Counted from the first letter of the stretch, positions 24,501 to 29,253 are shown. The stretch: 46,946 bases of DNA from an uncultured Saprospiraceae bacterium (GCA_938015925.1 CALLVY010000005.1:1-46946); one strand, 5' to 3'. Translations and numbers: made by a program. The notes: a model not told the origin generated them from the sequence alone.

Positions 24501-24710
24501 TTCTTTGCGAAGAGTCAAACTATTCATTTCCGTTAGAAGAACAGATCTATCCTTCAGTACTGCGCAGTCTTTGGTCTTATTAATCCAAAAATTGGATATA
24601 ATTTTTTCTTTAATGGAGTTCATTTTAAGTTCGCTTATTATATTATTTTGTTGGAATTGGAAACAGTTAAATTTATCGTTGGCAAGACAATTGAAGGCAT
24701 AGGAAAACAA
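3507..24710 (-). CDS. Heptamodular NRPS: C(half)-A-T, then six C-A-T modules, no TE and no E domain. A start at 24623 (MNSIKEKIISNF) is more likely than 24710.
   Basis: Seven A3 motifs (e.g. YIIYTSGTTGNPKGVMI, YVIYTSGSTGNPKGVMV), seven T motifs (FFDLGGHSL / FFELGGHSL / FFELGGNSL), six HHxxxDxW C motifs. Ends in T domain + IEVWEI*. Modules are spaced about 3.1 kb. Confidence 0.97.
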   Translation of the reverse strand: MFSYAFNCLANDKFNCFQFQQNNIISELKMNSIKEKIISNFWINKTKDCAVLKDRSVLLTEMNSLTLRKEEVNYYSQLTSNNEIAEFTVLIALYNMLLQRYFEPSPFIYSVGLNKSRQPLLNTIIVNEQKTVKECLNDVKKEIQEIYKHRNYTEEFGEKYPFAGYAQYGFYFNVDPSEISSDLPFSLAVSTRQSELTLQLRYDENFVKKDIAIHFLENLKRWISDLKTNLNEKINTISILAESEKELLLEKFNNTQANYPHEKTLVDSFEEQVVKTPANIAVAFEGISLSYQTLNEKANQLANFLIETKKTKQKDFVGIKIERSENLLIAILAVLKTGASYVPLDTNYPEERLKYLEQDSDCKTIIDQHLMDQFNATSQEYDKKNIQLKISSDDLAYIIYTSGTTGNPKGVMITHQNAVAMLHWASNEFDSSKIEVVYAATSHCFDLSIYEMFYTLSIGKKIRIFESALGINSALTKDRNILLNLVPSSMRNILQSEASLENVNMVNLAGEPFPVDIANSLLKIVPEVRNLYGPSEDTTYSTCYKLAVDKSYKTIPIGKPITNTKAFVLDETRELVPIGVVGKLYLSGAGITKGYLNKQSLSEEKYIEHYLVPGEKLYDTGDLVKWGQDGNLIYLGRKDKQIKLRGYRIEILEIENVLSSFSENIGQVVVQLKQHLGKDVLAAYYVVKDKEKINPNDFRTFLEAKLPSYMIPNFFINLDKIPLTPNGKIDKSALPDIESDSIAKNEYTPPSNSTEKALVEIWENVLGVAPIGIDNRFFDLGGHSLMISQIINAIYKTLKKEVSYKAFYANPTIAELSKVLKDQAYLSIPNTPISPTYPLTDSQNRMWVLSQLEGGSQAYNIPIALKMNGHINVNLFEEAFRKLINRHEILRTSFIVDNEGETRQSILPADKINFKLDIESFSTNQNKYKAVNQYISEKNKEAFDLENAPLIKGALLELNKEEYILFVSMHHIIGDGWSIELLASELMLCYNKLSKKETIDLPALNIQYKDYAAWLNEDAQQAKQKASEQYWIDQFSDEIPVLEFPAFNSRPLVKTYNGARINHRFSKEFLKDIKAFSKSQDATLFMTLLAGINTLLFRYTDQEDIIIGTPIAGRAHPDLEQQIGLYLNTLAIRAKPEAKLSFDAFLKTVKSTLLKSYEHQNYPLDKLVKQLNLKRDTSRSPLFDVMIALQNQEQLNINKSRTAFSGLEISEYEILNNTAQYDLSLVVRESDELLISIIYNTDIYHAELIENFLLHLEQLFISVFKAPETLLSEINYLSKREQQLLIDRHRPKINFKIEKNFVELFGEQVLKTPDHTAIVVDDKIYTYKEIDEQSNQIAQCLVEQYKVKSEDLIITKIDRSAELVISQIAILKTGAAYVPVDPSYPDARIKYIEKDCNSNITIDLKKYSALLEFKVKGKFEPRKIETNKLAYVIYTSGSTGNPKGVMVEHSSLVNLCFWSIDLYHINEESRATLFAGVGFDVSVLETFPPLICGAALYPISNAELRYDVEKLARFLKDQNISHTYIPTLLCQHLVEQGIELPGITVLTAGEALSLSKDSNINLYNNYGPTESTVIATVYKVEKHPWMSIPIGKPILNTTIYILGNDLELKPDGAVGELCIAGEGLARGYLNAPEITQAKFVPNPFAEGERIYKTGDLARWLPDGNIEFLGRRDQQVKIRGYRIELGEIDQAILSLGIQQVVSVAKEVRDEKVIISYLVAEEKLNKDHLRGKLAEILPEYMIPTYFVEMQSIPMTANGKADLKSLPAIEEKDILQSKYVAPKTKEEKSLVGIWKDVLGIKKIGITDNFFELGGHSLIIGQVINRVQKELGKDISFQDFFSNPTIKNLSEYLKKGNYKAIPPAPISTSYPLTTAQKRLWVLSQLDGGSSAYNMPLAVNIKGAIDADIFEKSIVKLIERHEILNTAFKEDASGEIRQYILPNNRSNFSLLKEDYSKKRNKLELVDKYIEEKNREAFKLENAPLLRGALLKIKKEEYVFLASMHHLISDGWSIEILTSELMSIYYSLRNGKAIDLPQLNIQYKDYAVWLNETLQLEKQKVSEKYWLNQFAGDLPVLDLPSFKTRPRVKTYNGANISHSYSKDFLGELNSFSATHNATLFMTLMSGINALFSRYTNQEDIILGTPIAGRQHPDLENQIGLYLNTLAIRTPINSEQHFIDLLKTEKEILLAAYEHQDYPFDELVSKLNLKRDPSRSVVFDAMVVLNNQQQLKNIDTESEWGDLEVSSYRLENNTAQFDISFTFKEDEQLHLNIEYNTDIYEREMMSHMLAHFEKLMTQLMRFPKADLKTLDFFTSSEEDIFSNFNDTDYPFPANSTVLDLFEDQVKKTPDSIALIFEGISMTYKELNEHANQFAHFIKEEIKVQADDLLGIKLPRSQWMVVSIFGIMKSGAAYLPIDMIYPEERIDYMVADSQCKALIDEQVLASFQNNQHKYKKEQLNIKPSPSDLAYVIYTSGSTGAPKGVMINHISLIARIQYLITEYGLDEKDSVFFYRSFSFDGAIEEYLLPFTVGAKCIIAASNFKEDILGNILYQIEENGITKLNMPPVLLSELLSYFKENKKKIDTISLRNIVSGGDKLALATAEECIQLLPNTLLHNAYGPTECTNDSTHLRIDQNYSANVITIGYPIHNTKIYILNEKERLQPFGLKGEICIGGIGVARAYLNRPELTAEKFIANPYQEGDRIYKSGDLGRWLPDGTIEFLGRKDHQVKIRGYRLELGEIESAMNKMLDVEQSVVIVRDDKSSSKELVAYLVCSQPVDRLVIQKELEEKLPYYMVPRIYVFLDEIPKTPNGKLNRKALPAPDENAYNKREYIAPETAVEIKLVEIWEKVLGVKNIGLHDNFFELGGHSLIIGQVINRTQKELGMRISYQAFFSNPTIKGLSESLQEDSYHAILSTPKAASYPLTAAQERLWVLSQMEGGSKAYNMPAAINLIGALDAAIFEASIRMLIERHEILRTSFHQEEEGEIYQFILPIETLEFELAQEDYSKKKDKAGLLKKYITEKNNEAFDLSKAPLLRGALLKMGKEKYVFLASMHHIISDGWSMGILTSELLTIYNNLMHGEQINLPKLNIQYKDYAVWLNDSLQLEKQKVSEEYWMKQFYGDLPVLDLPAYKARPRVKTYNGAIISHRYSNQFLTRLKAFSKEHDVTLFMTLMAGVNVLINRLTDQDDIIIGTPIAGRSHPDLENQLGLFVNTLAIRTPIKNNQGFKDLLTTEKEILLEAYEHQNYPFDELVGKLNLKRDQSRSALFDVMMVLQNQEHLRDKNQKFAGLTFNEFEIEYDTAQLDLTLIFNETDQLSLSLMYNTDIYDAGSIKNIFKQFEQLLLAVMDQPEIEIQEIDLLRKEEKEKFLVDYNGTTTNYPRAKSIVNLFEEQVLKTPKNLAVAYEGQELTYAELNEKANQLAAYLLENYDIKTNDLVGIKLDRSEQIIVAILAAIKSGGAYLPIDIKYPEKRIEYIEKDSGCKVIIDEKVLSKFELNKSKFAKSNLGIAISAEDLLYVIYTSGTTGNPKGVMIKHSNLNNFVHAYDLQEGRCSLTCNYVFDVSVMEIFTALLSGSSLIIPTLEVVYAPVEYAKFIADQNINHCYLHPMHLEEIAHHLDSYKEQHLKQILIGVEPIKFNTIKWFLDKNVKVINGYGPTECTICASFYKVKEVLDYNKIIPIGKPLPNTSVYILNDKLKLVPEGVAGKLYIAGDGVAKGYLNNPELTKEKFIPNPYKEGSCIYATGDLAKWLPDGNIEFIGRKDSQIKIRGYRIELGEIDYALIQLGIKQAVSIVKTLNDNKVIVTYLVAGKTLDKAKLRKRLKASLPAYMIPAYFVELDSLPLTPNGKLDRKALPDIEDKDLIKQAYIAPQTSEEKILVSIWEEVLGIEKIGITDNFFELGGNSLLVSKVINKIQKTLQKKISYNNFFSEPSISGLSSYLKTDSFDVIPKAAPSESYAVTPSQHRLWVLSQLEGGELAYNVSSALSLKGKIDKVLLEASFKQLIERHEILRTSFKRNEEGLVKQFITPNKAIDFKLGYKDFSHKTNKKEAVDQFLIRKNKEAFDFNDAPLLKGTVIKLDKDEHILFFGMHHIIGDAWSLEIFITEIIQAYDHLLEKKTLSYAPLNIQYKDYAEWLVNSIQNKAYQKSEAYWLETFKGELPVLDLPSYKSRPAIKTFNGDRLTKKFSKSLYQSLNDFCKAQDATLFMTLMAGINTLLHKYTNEHDIIVGMPIAGREHEDLDKLIGLFLNTLAIRTKIAKNDSVSDLISNQKEVLAAAYDHQQFPFSELVARLNVKRDTSRSPLFDVMVNMPTQSQVNRLTSAQALKGLKIDSYEFENNQAQFDLNFTFKETEGLELIIAFNTDIYDRALVERMFLHFEQILSQFIDNPGLKIAELNCLTEMEAKELLTQFNNTKQAYPKEKTILDLFEEQAKIRPEKRAIFDDLNSYSYQEASYLSGKIAAYINEKTTIAEKAPIAVLMERSADMLLVLLGILKSGRPYIPLDPHFPVERLNYIIESSQAELVISGDEINLELKASHLNVIKFKETLSDTVSKPKGKTESISAKDTAYIIYTSGSTGIPKGVEIGHQSLLNLLLSMQQKPGLNVDDVLFSVTTYSFDMSVHEFFGPLISGGAVYIADQQTIADPKALIKKIKEIKPDIIQATPSFFQILFYAEWKGGKGLKLLCGGELMSKALAQNLLNSAAEVWNMYGPTETTIYSSGKKMESPEDASNIGKPINNTKFYLLDESHKLVPKGIKGAVYISGDGLAKGYYLNKTLTKSKFIDHPFEPGNILYEVGDLGYWNEAGEIRYLGRNDNQVKVRGYRIELGDIENTLAQYSENLLQVVVMAKTYNQEKNLVAYYTAKESVDHSKIKSFLLEKLPAYMVPGFFIKLEEFPLTPNGKVNRKALPGISENDFEKQEYLAPANKIEKQLCKIWQEVLGLEKVGVLDNFFELGGHSLIIGQVINSAQKELGKTINYQDFFSNPTIHGLSNHLIESTYVPIPTAPTAPSYPLSAAQKRLWILSQLEGGSQAYNMPVAIKLKGSIDTDLFERAIKTLVERHEILRTSFKADQSGEVRQYVLAKHEFDFSLSVEDYTKKRNKAATVSKYIHEKNKEQFNLAKAPLLRGSLLKTKKDECVFLASMHHIIGDGWSFEILIGELVSIYNSLSLNKPIGLPDLNVHYKDYVNWLSQGLQVEKQKAAEQYWLDQFSGELPVIELPSFKVRPRTKTYNGATISHLYSGNFLKQLKAFSKGQDATLFMVLTAGLNALLHRYTNQEDIIIGTPIAGRDHPDLENQIGLYLNTLAIRTNIAKGESFKELVAKQRAILLQAYQHQSYPFDELIGQLDLKRDTSRSALFDVMIVLQNQEQLKNINKKEQFEGLAISRFELEQKTAQFDLRFTFGETDGLHLNIEYNTDIYEEDFIARIFSHFENLMNQLIEAPDQTPGTIDYLTKAERKKILLENNQTASTYPKGKTMVDLVEEQVASSPAAIAVLCEERALSFEWINECSNQLAHLLLKKHEIKSEELVGVKLERTEWLIISLLAILKTGGAYVPIDPQYPAKRIEYIEQDSNCKLTIDGSFIEEFKNNRNKYSAKNPSVAIAPQHLAYIIYTSGSTGKPKGVMLEHRNAVAMLSWAKEEFANTEYETLYAPTSYCFDLSVYEMFYPLSVGKKLRILKDGLEIEQYLKKEDKILINTVPSVIKALTEKGLTFNGAAAINMAGEPIPVSLSHSLRLSEIEVRNLYGPSEDTTYSSCYRIRESFDRAIPIGKPLSNTQFYILSEDLGIQAEGVVGELCISGAGLSRGYMNRADLTNEKFIPNPNQANSLMYKTGDLARWMPDGNIDFIGRKDSQIKLRGYRIELGEIEHALQTEESINHAVVLIKELAEEKSIVAYITGKEILLEDIRSNLSTKLPAYMIPSHYMILESIPLTPNGKTDKKQLEAITLVKASSKKYVAPKTETEIQMAAVWATILGVEEIGLTDNFFELGGHSLKAIRLLNELEKKGFVLTLNDLFQFPSISGIMPFLKTSTDELKIGKAPELESYPVTSSQLRLWTLSQFEGGSTAYNITNAIQIDGALEVPILQQALNQIITRHESLRTYFKTSAKGLAQFILPIEEAESIIEVYDAAEENEISVIINKHRNYEFDLTKAPLLKIAIINLGEDRHILLFNLHHIAGDGWSMEVLSREIVNSYNRLFLGEENDNLALPVQYKDYAYWFKNSRQEALHSSKIYWQEQLSGELPIIELPVSKARPKIKTYSGANVNHAFSPKFTSALKEKVKAKEATLFMGLLAGINGLLYRYTGQTDILLGTPVAGRNHSILENQIGLYLNTLCIRTRFESSDSFDQLLEKQKAIMMESHAHQDYPFDAIVDELKLKRDTSRSALFDIMVILHNQQDLFKKTESFINTKASDYPLSTEKASQFDISFSFAEEADHLNLSVSYNTDIYSEAVIKNIISYLEKFILEGIKHPEQSVAKINYLPKAEEEALLLATNITKDKVENRGAQTILDFIEAQCKKTPDASALIFENQSLTFKTLDEKSNQLAHYLDQNYAITKGDFVGIKMERSEWLVIAILAVLKSGAAYVPIDVNYPEDRIEYIEQNSNCKLSLTDDLITAFKEGKAYQSTRPNKPIQAEDLAYIIYTSGSTGKPKGVMLAHSNVASFLHWCKKEFASLDFGILYAATSHCFDLSVYEMFFPLSVGKPIRILPSGLSIEEYITQDEKILINTVPSVVENLVKRDVSLTNVVAINMAGEPIPIALSNALCELPIVLRNLYGPSEDTTYSTCYHITKKHTQALPIGKPIDDTRFYILSEELALQGAGLVGEICISGKGLSRGYLHLDELTKEKFIDNPFEAGTPLYRTGDLGFWMPDGNIGFIGRKDHQVKLRGYRIELGEIEHALQEEDSINQAVVLIKEVADEKHIVAYLTGKDIALTAIRNYLSGRLPSYMVPSHYILLEDIPRTPNGKTDKKQLLTLDVVNTSTKNYTAAASDVEKQLVAIWEEILGITPIGILDNFFDLGGHSLHITRMLYEINEVFDVKLKMKSIFSLQNIKELAELIEVEQVFQKGIKNNQKENTKNIEVWEI

Positions 24711-24761
24711 ATGCTTTTATTTGAATTGAGGATCAAATATTTCAGCTTTGTTTCCCTATGC

Positions 24762-24780
24762 AAATTCAATTGTTGAATTT
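24762..24780. promoter_or_regulatory. Perfect inverted repeat AAATTCAA-ttg-TTGAATTT upstream of the NRPS genes (possible operator)
   Basis: 8-bp perfect arms in the 154-bp gap between the peptidase gene and the NRPS gene. Confidence 0.35.
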
Positions 24781-24864
24781 TACTTAACTGTGATGTATGC
24801 TTAAATAAGAATCAATTTAGGATCATGTAAAAATGGTAGTAATTTTTAGCTTTATTTTTAAAAA

Positions 24865-27087
24865 TTACTTTTTTGCGCCTACCACTTCATCCTGATAGTC
24901 AGGATGTCCTGCTTGATTTAAAACAAATGATATTGTATTTGCGCGAGCTTCGTACATTTTAAGAAGCAACTCTCCTGGTCCATGCCCGGCATCATGATCA
25001 ACTAGAAATAAAATGGGTTTATCAGAGCCTTGGTAGGCTTGTAGCTTCGCAGCAAATTTAGCGGGTTGCCAAATAATTACCCGAGGATCATTGAAACCTG
25101 CTGTTATTAATGTTGCAGGATAGTCAACACCTTTTTCGATATGAAGGTAAGCATCCATGTCATAAAGCGCTTTACATTCTTCAGGGTTTTCCAATGTTCC
25201 AAATTCTCTAATATTATTTAAACCATTTGGTGTTTTTTCAAATCGCATAGCATTCATTACACCTGCTTCTGGAACAGCAATTCCAAATAAATCTGGCCTT
25301 TCTGTCATGGCTCTACCAACAGAAACACATCCAGCACTTATACTCCAGATTGCAATTTTTTTCTTTGAAGTATATTTTTCTTCGACCATATATTCCGCAC
25401 AAGCAATTAAATCTTTCCATGAATTATGTTTATTTGTTTTGATTCCTGTCTGATGCCACTCCACACCTTTTTCTCCACCACCTCTAATATGAGCAACAGC
25501 TAAAATCCCACCTTCCATAGTAAAAAGAAGATTAGGTATATTAAAAGAAGGGGTAAGAGAAATACCATAGGTCCCACCACTATAAAACATCACTGGTGCT
25601 TTTCCATCTCTCTTTATGCCTTTTTTGTAGAAAATTGAAAGTGGTACTTCGACACCGTCATGGGATTTCACAAGTACTTCTTCTACTACAATATCATCAA
25701 ATTCAGGGTATTCAGTAGGTGGTGTAAGTTCGGCTTCTTCAAATACATCGTTTTTAAAATCGTATAAATATCTTATAGGCGAGTTTGCCCAACCGCCAAT
25801 AATTGCCCAAAGTTCTGGATAGTTTCTACCTTTTGACACAAGAGTGATCGTTCCTGCTTTTACTGGGAGGTCTATCTCTTTTTCAATACCATCTTTGATA
25901 TGATATAATCTAGAAACAACACCGTTTTCAGTAGATACATAATATACACCATCAGAAGTTACACTTATTGTTTGAATGACCTCTGATTCCTTTTCTTCCA
26001 CCAGAACGGTAGGGTTGTTAAAATCGGGATTATCAAGTGGTGTTTTACAAATTTTAAACTTAGAAGCATTCTTACCTGTCAGATAAATTATATCGTTTTC
26101 AAAAATATAGAAGTAAATAATTTTTTCAGCTTCTGTGAATAGTAATTTCCACTCATATTTATTGGATGAATAATTGTCTATTTTGGCATAATAGGTATCA
26201 GCATTCCTGGAAGCCCCCAACAATTCACCAAATAAGTAATCATCATCCTTATCGAATAAAGTTACAACTGGAAAGTCTTGGAGAACTATATCTAGTTTAG
26301 GATTATTTGTGCGAGAAAATACTTCATTCAATACCTTAGAATCTTGACCTAAAGTATGGCAAACTGCTTTTGTGTCTTTAAACAATAAATCAGAGGAAAA
26401 GTCAGAAACTGGATAATGTAAATAATAAAATCCTGAATTATCAGGAAGCCAAGTAATACCAGGACCGTCAGCAGGTCGACAGTTCGTTATTCTATCAGGA
26501 AGCAGTTCTTTAGTTTTTACATCCATGATAATTATCTCAGAAAACTCTCGACCTCCTTCCGTCAAGCTAATTATCAGCTTTTCTCCATTCCTTGATGGTT
26601 GAACGTAATTGACTGAATAGGTCTTATCGGCTTCGGGTTTAAAGTCTTTAGGGTCATATAATAATTGCTCCGGAGCAGAGAAGTTTTTTCGATAAAATAC
26701 TTTCGAAGCATTTTCATTACCCACTCTTTTTACATAAAAATGTTGATTGTCATCAGAAAGCCTTAATTGTGTTATCAAACTAGTTGACCTTTTATTGAAT
26801 TCCAGTTGCTTGTCTATCAAGTATTGTCTTCTTGGAATTTTATTCAGGTAGTCCTTTGCATATTCTTCCTGTTGTTTCAGCCATTTTTTTACCACTTCAT
26901 CTTCTATATTTTCCAAATTACGATAATGATCTTCTACTGTAATTCCACAAACTTCTTCTGTTACCAAACCTTGAGGAGCTAATGGTGGAGATTTCTGAAG
27001 TGTATCAGGTGTATAGAAATTCGAAAAAATTACAAAGCTAAAAATTGCTAAAAGCAGAGCAGAGCCGGAATAATAGATTTTTTTCAT
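24865..27087 (-). CDS. Prolyl oligopeptidase family (S9) serine peptidase with N-terminal signal/anchor
   Basis: 740 aa. N-terminal POP signature DHYRNLENIEDEVVKKWLKQQEEYAKDYL. Nucleophile region IAIWSISAGCVSVGRAMTERPDLFGIAVPEAGVMNAMRF, Asp region GFNDPRV, His region DHDAGHG. Hydrophobic N-terminus MKKIYYSGSALLLAIFSFVIF. Confidence 0.9.
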   Translation of the reverse strand: MKKIYYSGSALLLAIFSFVIFSNFYTPDTLQKSPPLAPQGLVTEEVCGITVEDHYRNLENIEDEVVKKWLKQQEEYAKDYLNKIPRRQYLIDKQLEFNKRSTSLITQLRLSDDNQHFYVKRVGNENASKVFYRKNFSAPEQLLYDPKDFKPEADKTYSVNYVQPSRNGEKLIISLTEGGREFSEIIIMDVKTKELLPDRITNCRPADGPGITWLPDNSGFYYLHYPVSDFSSDLLFKDTKAVCHTLGQDSKVLNEVFSRTNNPKLDIVLQDFPVVTLFDKDDDYLFGELLGASRNADTYYAKIDNYSSNKYEWKLLFTEAEKIIYFYIFENDIIYLTGKNASKFKICKTPLDNPDFNNPTVLVEEKESEVIQTISVTSDGVYYVSTENGVVSRLYHIKDGIEKEIDLPVKAGTITLVSKGRNYPELWAIIGGWANSPIRYLYDFKNDVFEEAELTPPTEYPEFDDIVVEEVLVKSHDGVEVPLSIFYKKGIKRDGKAPVMFYSGGTYGISLTPSFNIPNLLFTMEGGILAVAHIRGGGEKGVEWHQTGIKTNKHNSWKDLIACAEYMVEEKYTSKKKIAIWSISAGCVSVGRAMTERPDLFGIAVPEAGVMNAMRFEKTPNGLNNIREFGTLENPEECKALYDMDAYLHIEKGVDYPATLITAGFNDPRVIIWQPAKFAAKLQAYQGSDKPILFLVDHDAGHGPGELLLKMYEARANTISFVLNQAGHPDYQDEVVGAKK

Positions 27088-27150
27088 TTTAAAAAATTTT
27101 TTAAAAAAATAATGGATTTGATAATTTTAAAACATGCGTTTTTGAAGTTA

Positions 27151-27297
27151 TTTAAAGATGGTGTATCCTTAAATAGGAGATGGATTTTTTGTCTAGGGGA
27201 GACTCGTTTTCTAAAGGAATAGCCAAAGCTATTGTAAAGAAAAGAGGGGAAGCATTAGGTAAAAAAAGTGCTCGTATTATATTACTCCATCTTTAAA
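27151..27297. repeat. 147-bp intergenic segment bounded by 11-bp inverted repeats TTTAAAGATGG / CCATCTTTAAA
   Basis: Arms at 27151-27161 and 27287-27297. Internal hairpins GTCTaggggAGAC and AATAGCcaaaGCTATT. Confidence 0.5.
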
Positions 27298-27306
27298 CAA
27301 CTTTCT

Positions 27307-29253
27307 TTATAAAATACCCCAATACATAAAATAAACCACACAAAGTAGCTGAGAGAATAGGACAGAAATGATAACACTTCTGTTGGTAATCTTTTTTAAG
27401 TAAGCGATAAAGTAAAGTGATGTTATTATTAATAAAATGACGAATATCAATAATCCCAAGAAGAGGTAGCTATATCGATCAGGTAATCCAAATGCTAAGA
27501 CATAATAATTTAATCTTGAAACTTCACCTAATGCCAAAATAAATCCAACTAAAGAGGCAATACCTATAATTGAGGTCAACAATGTTCCTCCTCTAATGAT
27601 CTTGTCAGGAAGGAAACTATACTTGCCTCTGAAAAGGTTGACAATGAATACGATGATAAAGCTTAGCATTAAAAGCAAGGCTATAACTAATGGGGCAAGA
27701 AACATTAAATTCAATTGACTCAAACTATTGCCCATACTTGAAACGCCTGCATTTATTTTAATGTCTTTAGCATAATTAATGTCGGGTATTTTTCCAAATG
27801 CACTTAAATCTGGACTTTCAGATGGTGAACTGACAAACCTTTCTGTAAGCCCATTCCCCATCCATGTAAAACTAGGAGTATGTCCAAATGTTCTTACCTT
27901 AACGAAATAGGCATTCGAAAAAATTTCAGCCAATTCCTCCCCATTGGAAAGTGGTGTTATCGGATCAAGTTCACCACCAAAAATAAGGACTGGTACATTC
28001 AAATCTTTAAGGTTAGATAGGTTATGGTGAATTAGCTTTGTAGAATCTAAAGACTTTTCATTCCATTTATTGCAAACCGCAAAGTCAGTTTCATAAAATG
28101 AAATTCCCCCATTTACTCCTTTAGTAATCGCAGCATTTTTTTGAAAATTCGAAAAATCATTATTGTGGAGTACCTCATTGCAACTGACGCAATAGTATAC
28201 GCCATAGTCCATGGAAAGTAAACTTGAAAAAGCGGCCACTAAATTTCCAAGTGCTGCTTCATTTCTGTCATGAAACTGATATATTAAAAGGGGCAATACC
28301 TCAACCAAATTCCGATGGTATAATGCTTGCTGGATTGCTACTTTAAAATCTTCGGCATTATAGGTGAATTCTTCTGATTCAATTATTTTTTTATCTACGG
28401 CGACTGTTATTGGATTGGTTTCCAGATTAGCAATTGTTTGGTAGAAAACATCCTCTAAGTTTGGGTAAGCGTCGTTACATTCTTTATTATTCTTACATTC
28501 TTTAAATACAATGGAAAGACTATTTAGAAAGTTTGTTGTATTCTTTGTATAGTAAGTTGATATTTCGGGAATGGAAGAATCAAGGAGCAAGCTTTTGATG
28601 TCATCCGGAAAAGAACTGGCATAAACTTGTGCCATATAAGTTCCATACGAAACGCCATAGGTATTCCATTTTTGATAACCCAATTGTGTTTTTAAAGCAT
28701 TCAAATCTTTTGCAACAGATAAACTGTTATAAGCATGAATATCAATATTTTTGTTTAGAAGATTTTGTTTGCATGTTAATGAGGCCGCTACCTTCTCCTT
28801 TTCATCTTCTTCAGGACTTTGATTTTTAGCCAATATCTTCATTAACTCTTTACCCAACTCTGGACAAAGTCTTGGTTCACAAAAGCCAGTTCCTCTAACG
28901 TCGAACAATACAATATCATTCTTTTTCCGTAGTGGATGTGCGAGCCAAGACCAAACTGATGAAGTGCCACTTGCTCCGGGACCACCTTGTATGAAAATAA
29001 CTGCATCAGAATTTTTATTCCCTGAGGTATTTTTTAAAATAGCTACCGCAATTTTAATTTGATTGCTTGTAGGATCATCCCAGTTTTCTGGCACATTAAG
29101 ATATGCCCACCTAACTGAATCATTTTTTAACATTTCTGAATCTGGATAAAATGATTCGGTGTTTTCTAAGCTTACATCTTGTCCATCAAGATGGAAAGAA
29201 CATAAGCAAAGCAAGCAAAAAATAAATTGAGATGCTAAGACTTTATTAAACAT
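27307..29253 (-). CDS. Alpha/beta hydrolase (TAP-like / S33 proline-iminopeptidase type) with C-terminal transmembrane segments
   Basis: 648 aa. IFIQGGPGASGTS oxyanion region, YGVSYGT nucleophile elbow, GELDPITP, FGHTPS. C-terminal hydrophobic runs such as LAPLVIALLLMLSFIIVFIVNLF and YLFLGLLIFVILLIITSLYFIAYL. Confidence 0.88.
   Translation of the reverse strand: MFNKVLASQFIFCLLCLCSFHLDGQDVSLENTESFYPDSEMLKNDSVRWAYLNVPENWDDPTSNQIKIAVAILKNTSGNKNSDAVIFIQGGPGASGTSSVWSWLAHPLRKKNDIVLFDVRGTGFCEPRLCPELGKELMKILAKNQSPEEDEKEKVAASLTCKQNLLNKNIDIHAYNSLSVAKDLNALKTQLGYQKWNTYGVSYGTYMAQVYASSFPDDIKSLLLDSSIPEISTYYTKNTTNFLNSLSIVFKECKNNKECNDAYPNLEDVFYQTIANLETNPITVAVDKKIIESEEFTYNAEDFKVAIQQALYHRNLVEVLPLLIYQFHDRNEAALGNLVAAFSSLLSMDYGVYYCVSCNEVLHNNDFSNFQKNAAITKGVNGGISFYETDFAVCNKWNEKSLDSTKLIHHNLSNLKDLNVPVLIFGGELDPITPLSNGEELAEIFSNAYFVKVRTFGHTPSFTWMGNGLTERFVSSPSESPDLSAFGKIPDINYAKDIKINAGVSSMGNSLSQLNLMFLAPLVIALLLMLSFIIVFIVNLFRGKYSFLPDKIIRGGTLLTSIIGIASLVGFILALGEVSRLNYYVLAFGLPDRYSYLFLGLLIFVILLIITSLYFIAYLKKITNRSVIISVLFSQLLCVVYFMYWGIL

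Noticed and set aside
863-24702. Plus-strand ORFs of 60-170 aa across 0.8-24.7 kb in the ORF track
   Set aside because: They are antisense to continuous NRPS coding sequence with strong domain motifs and show no recognisable protein features.
1-24710. Repetitive blocks (~3.1 kb period) that could be mistaken for tandem repeats or assembly duplication
   Set aside because: They are homologous but diverged NRPS modules with different A-domain codes, not identical copies.
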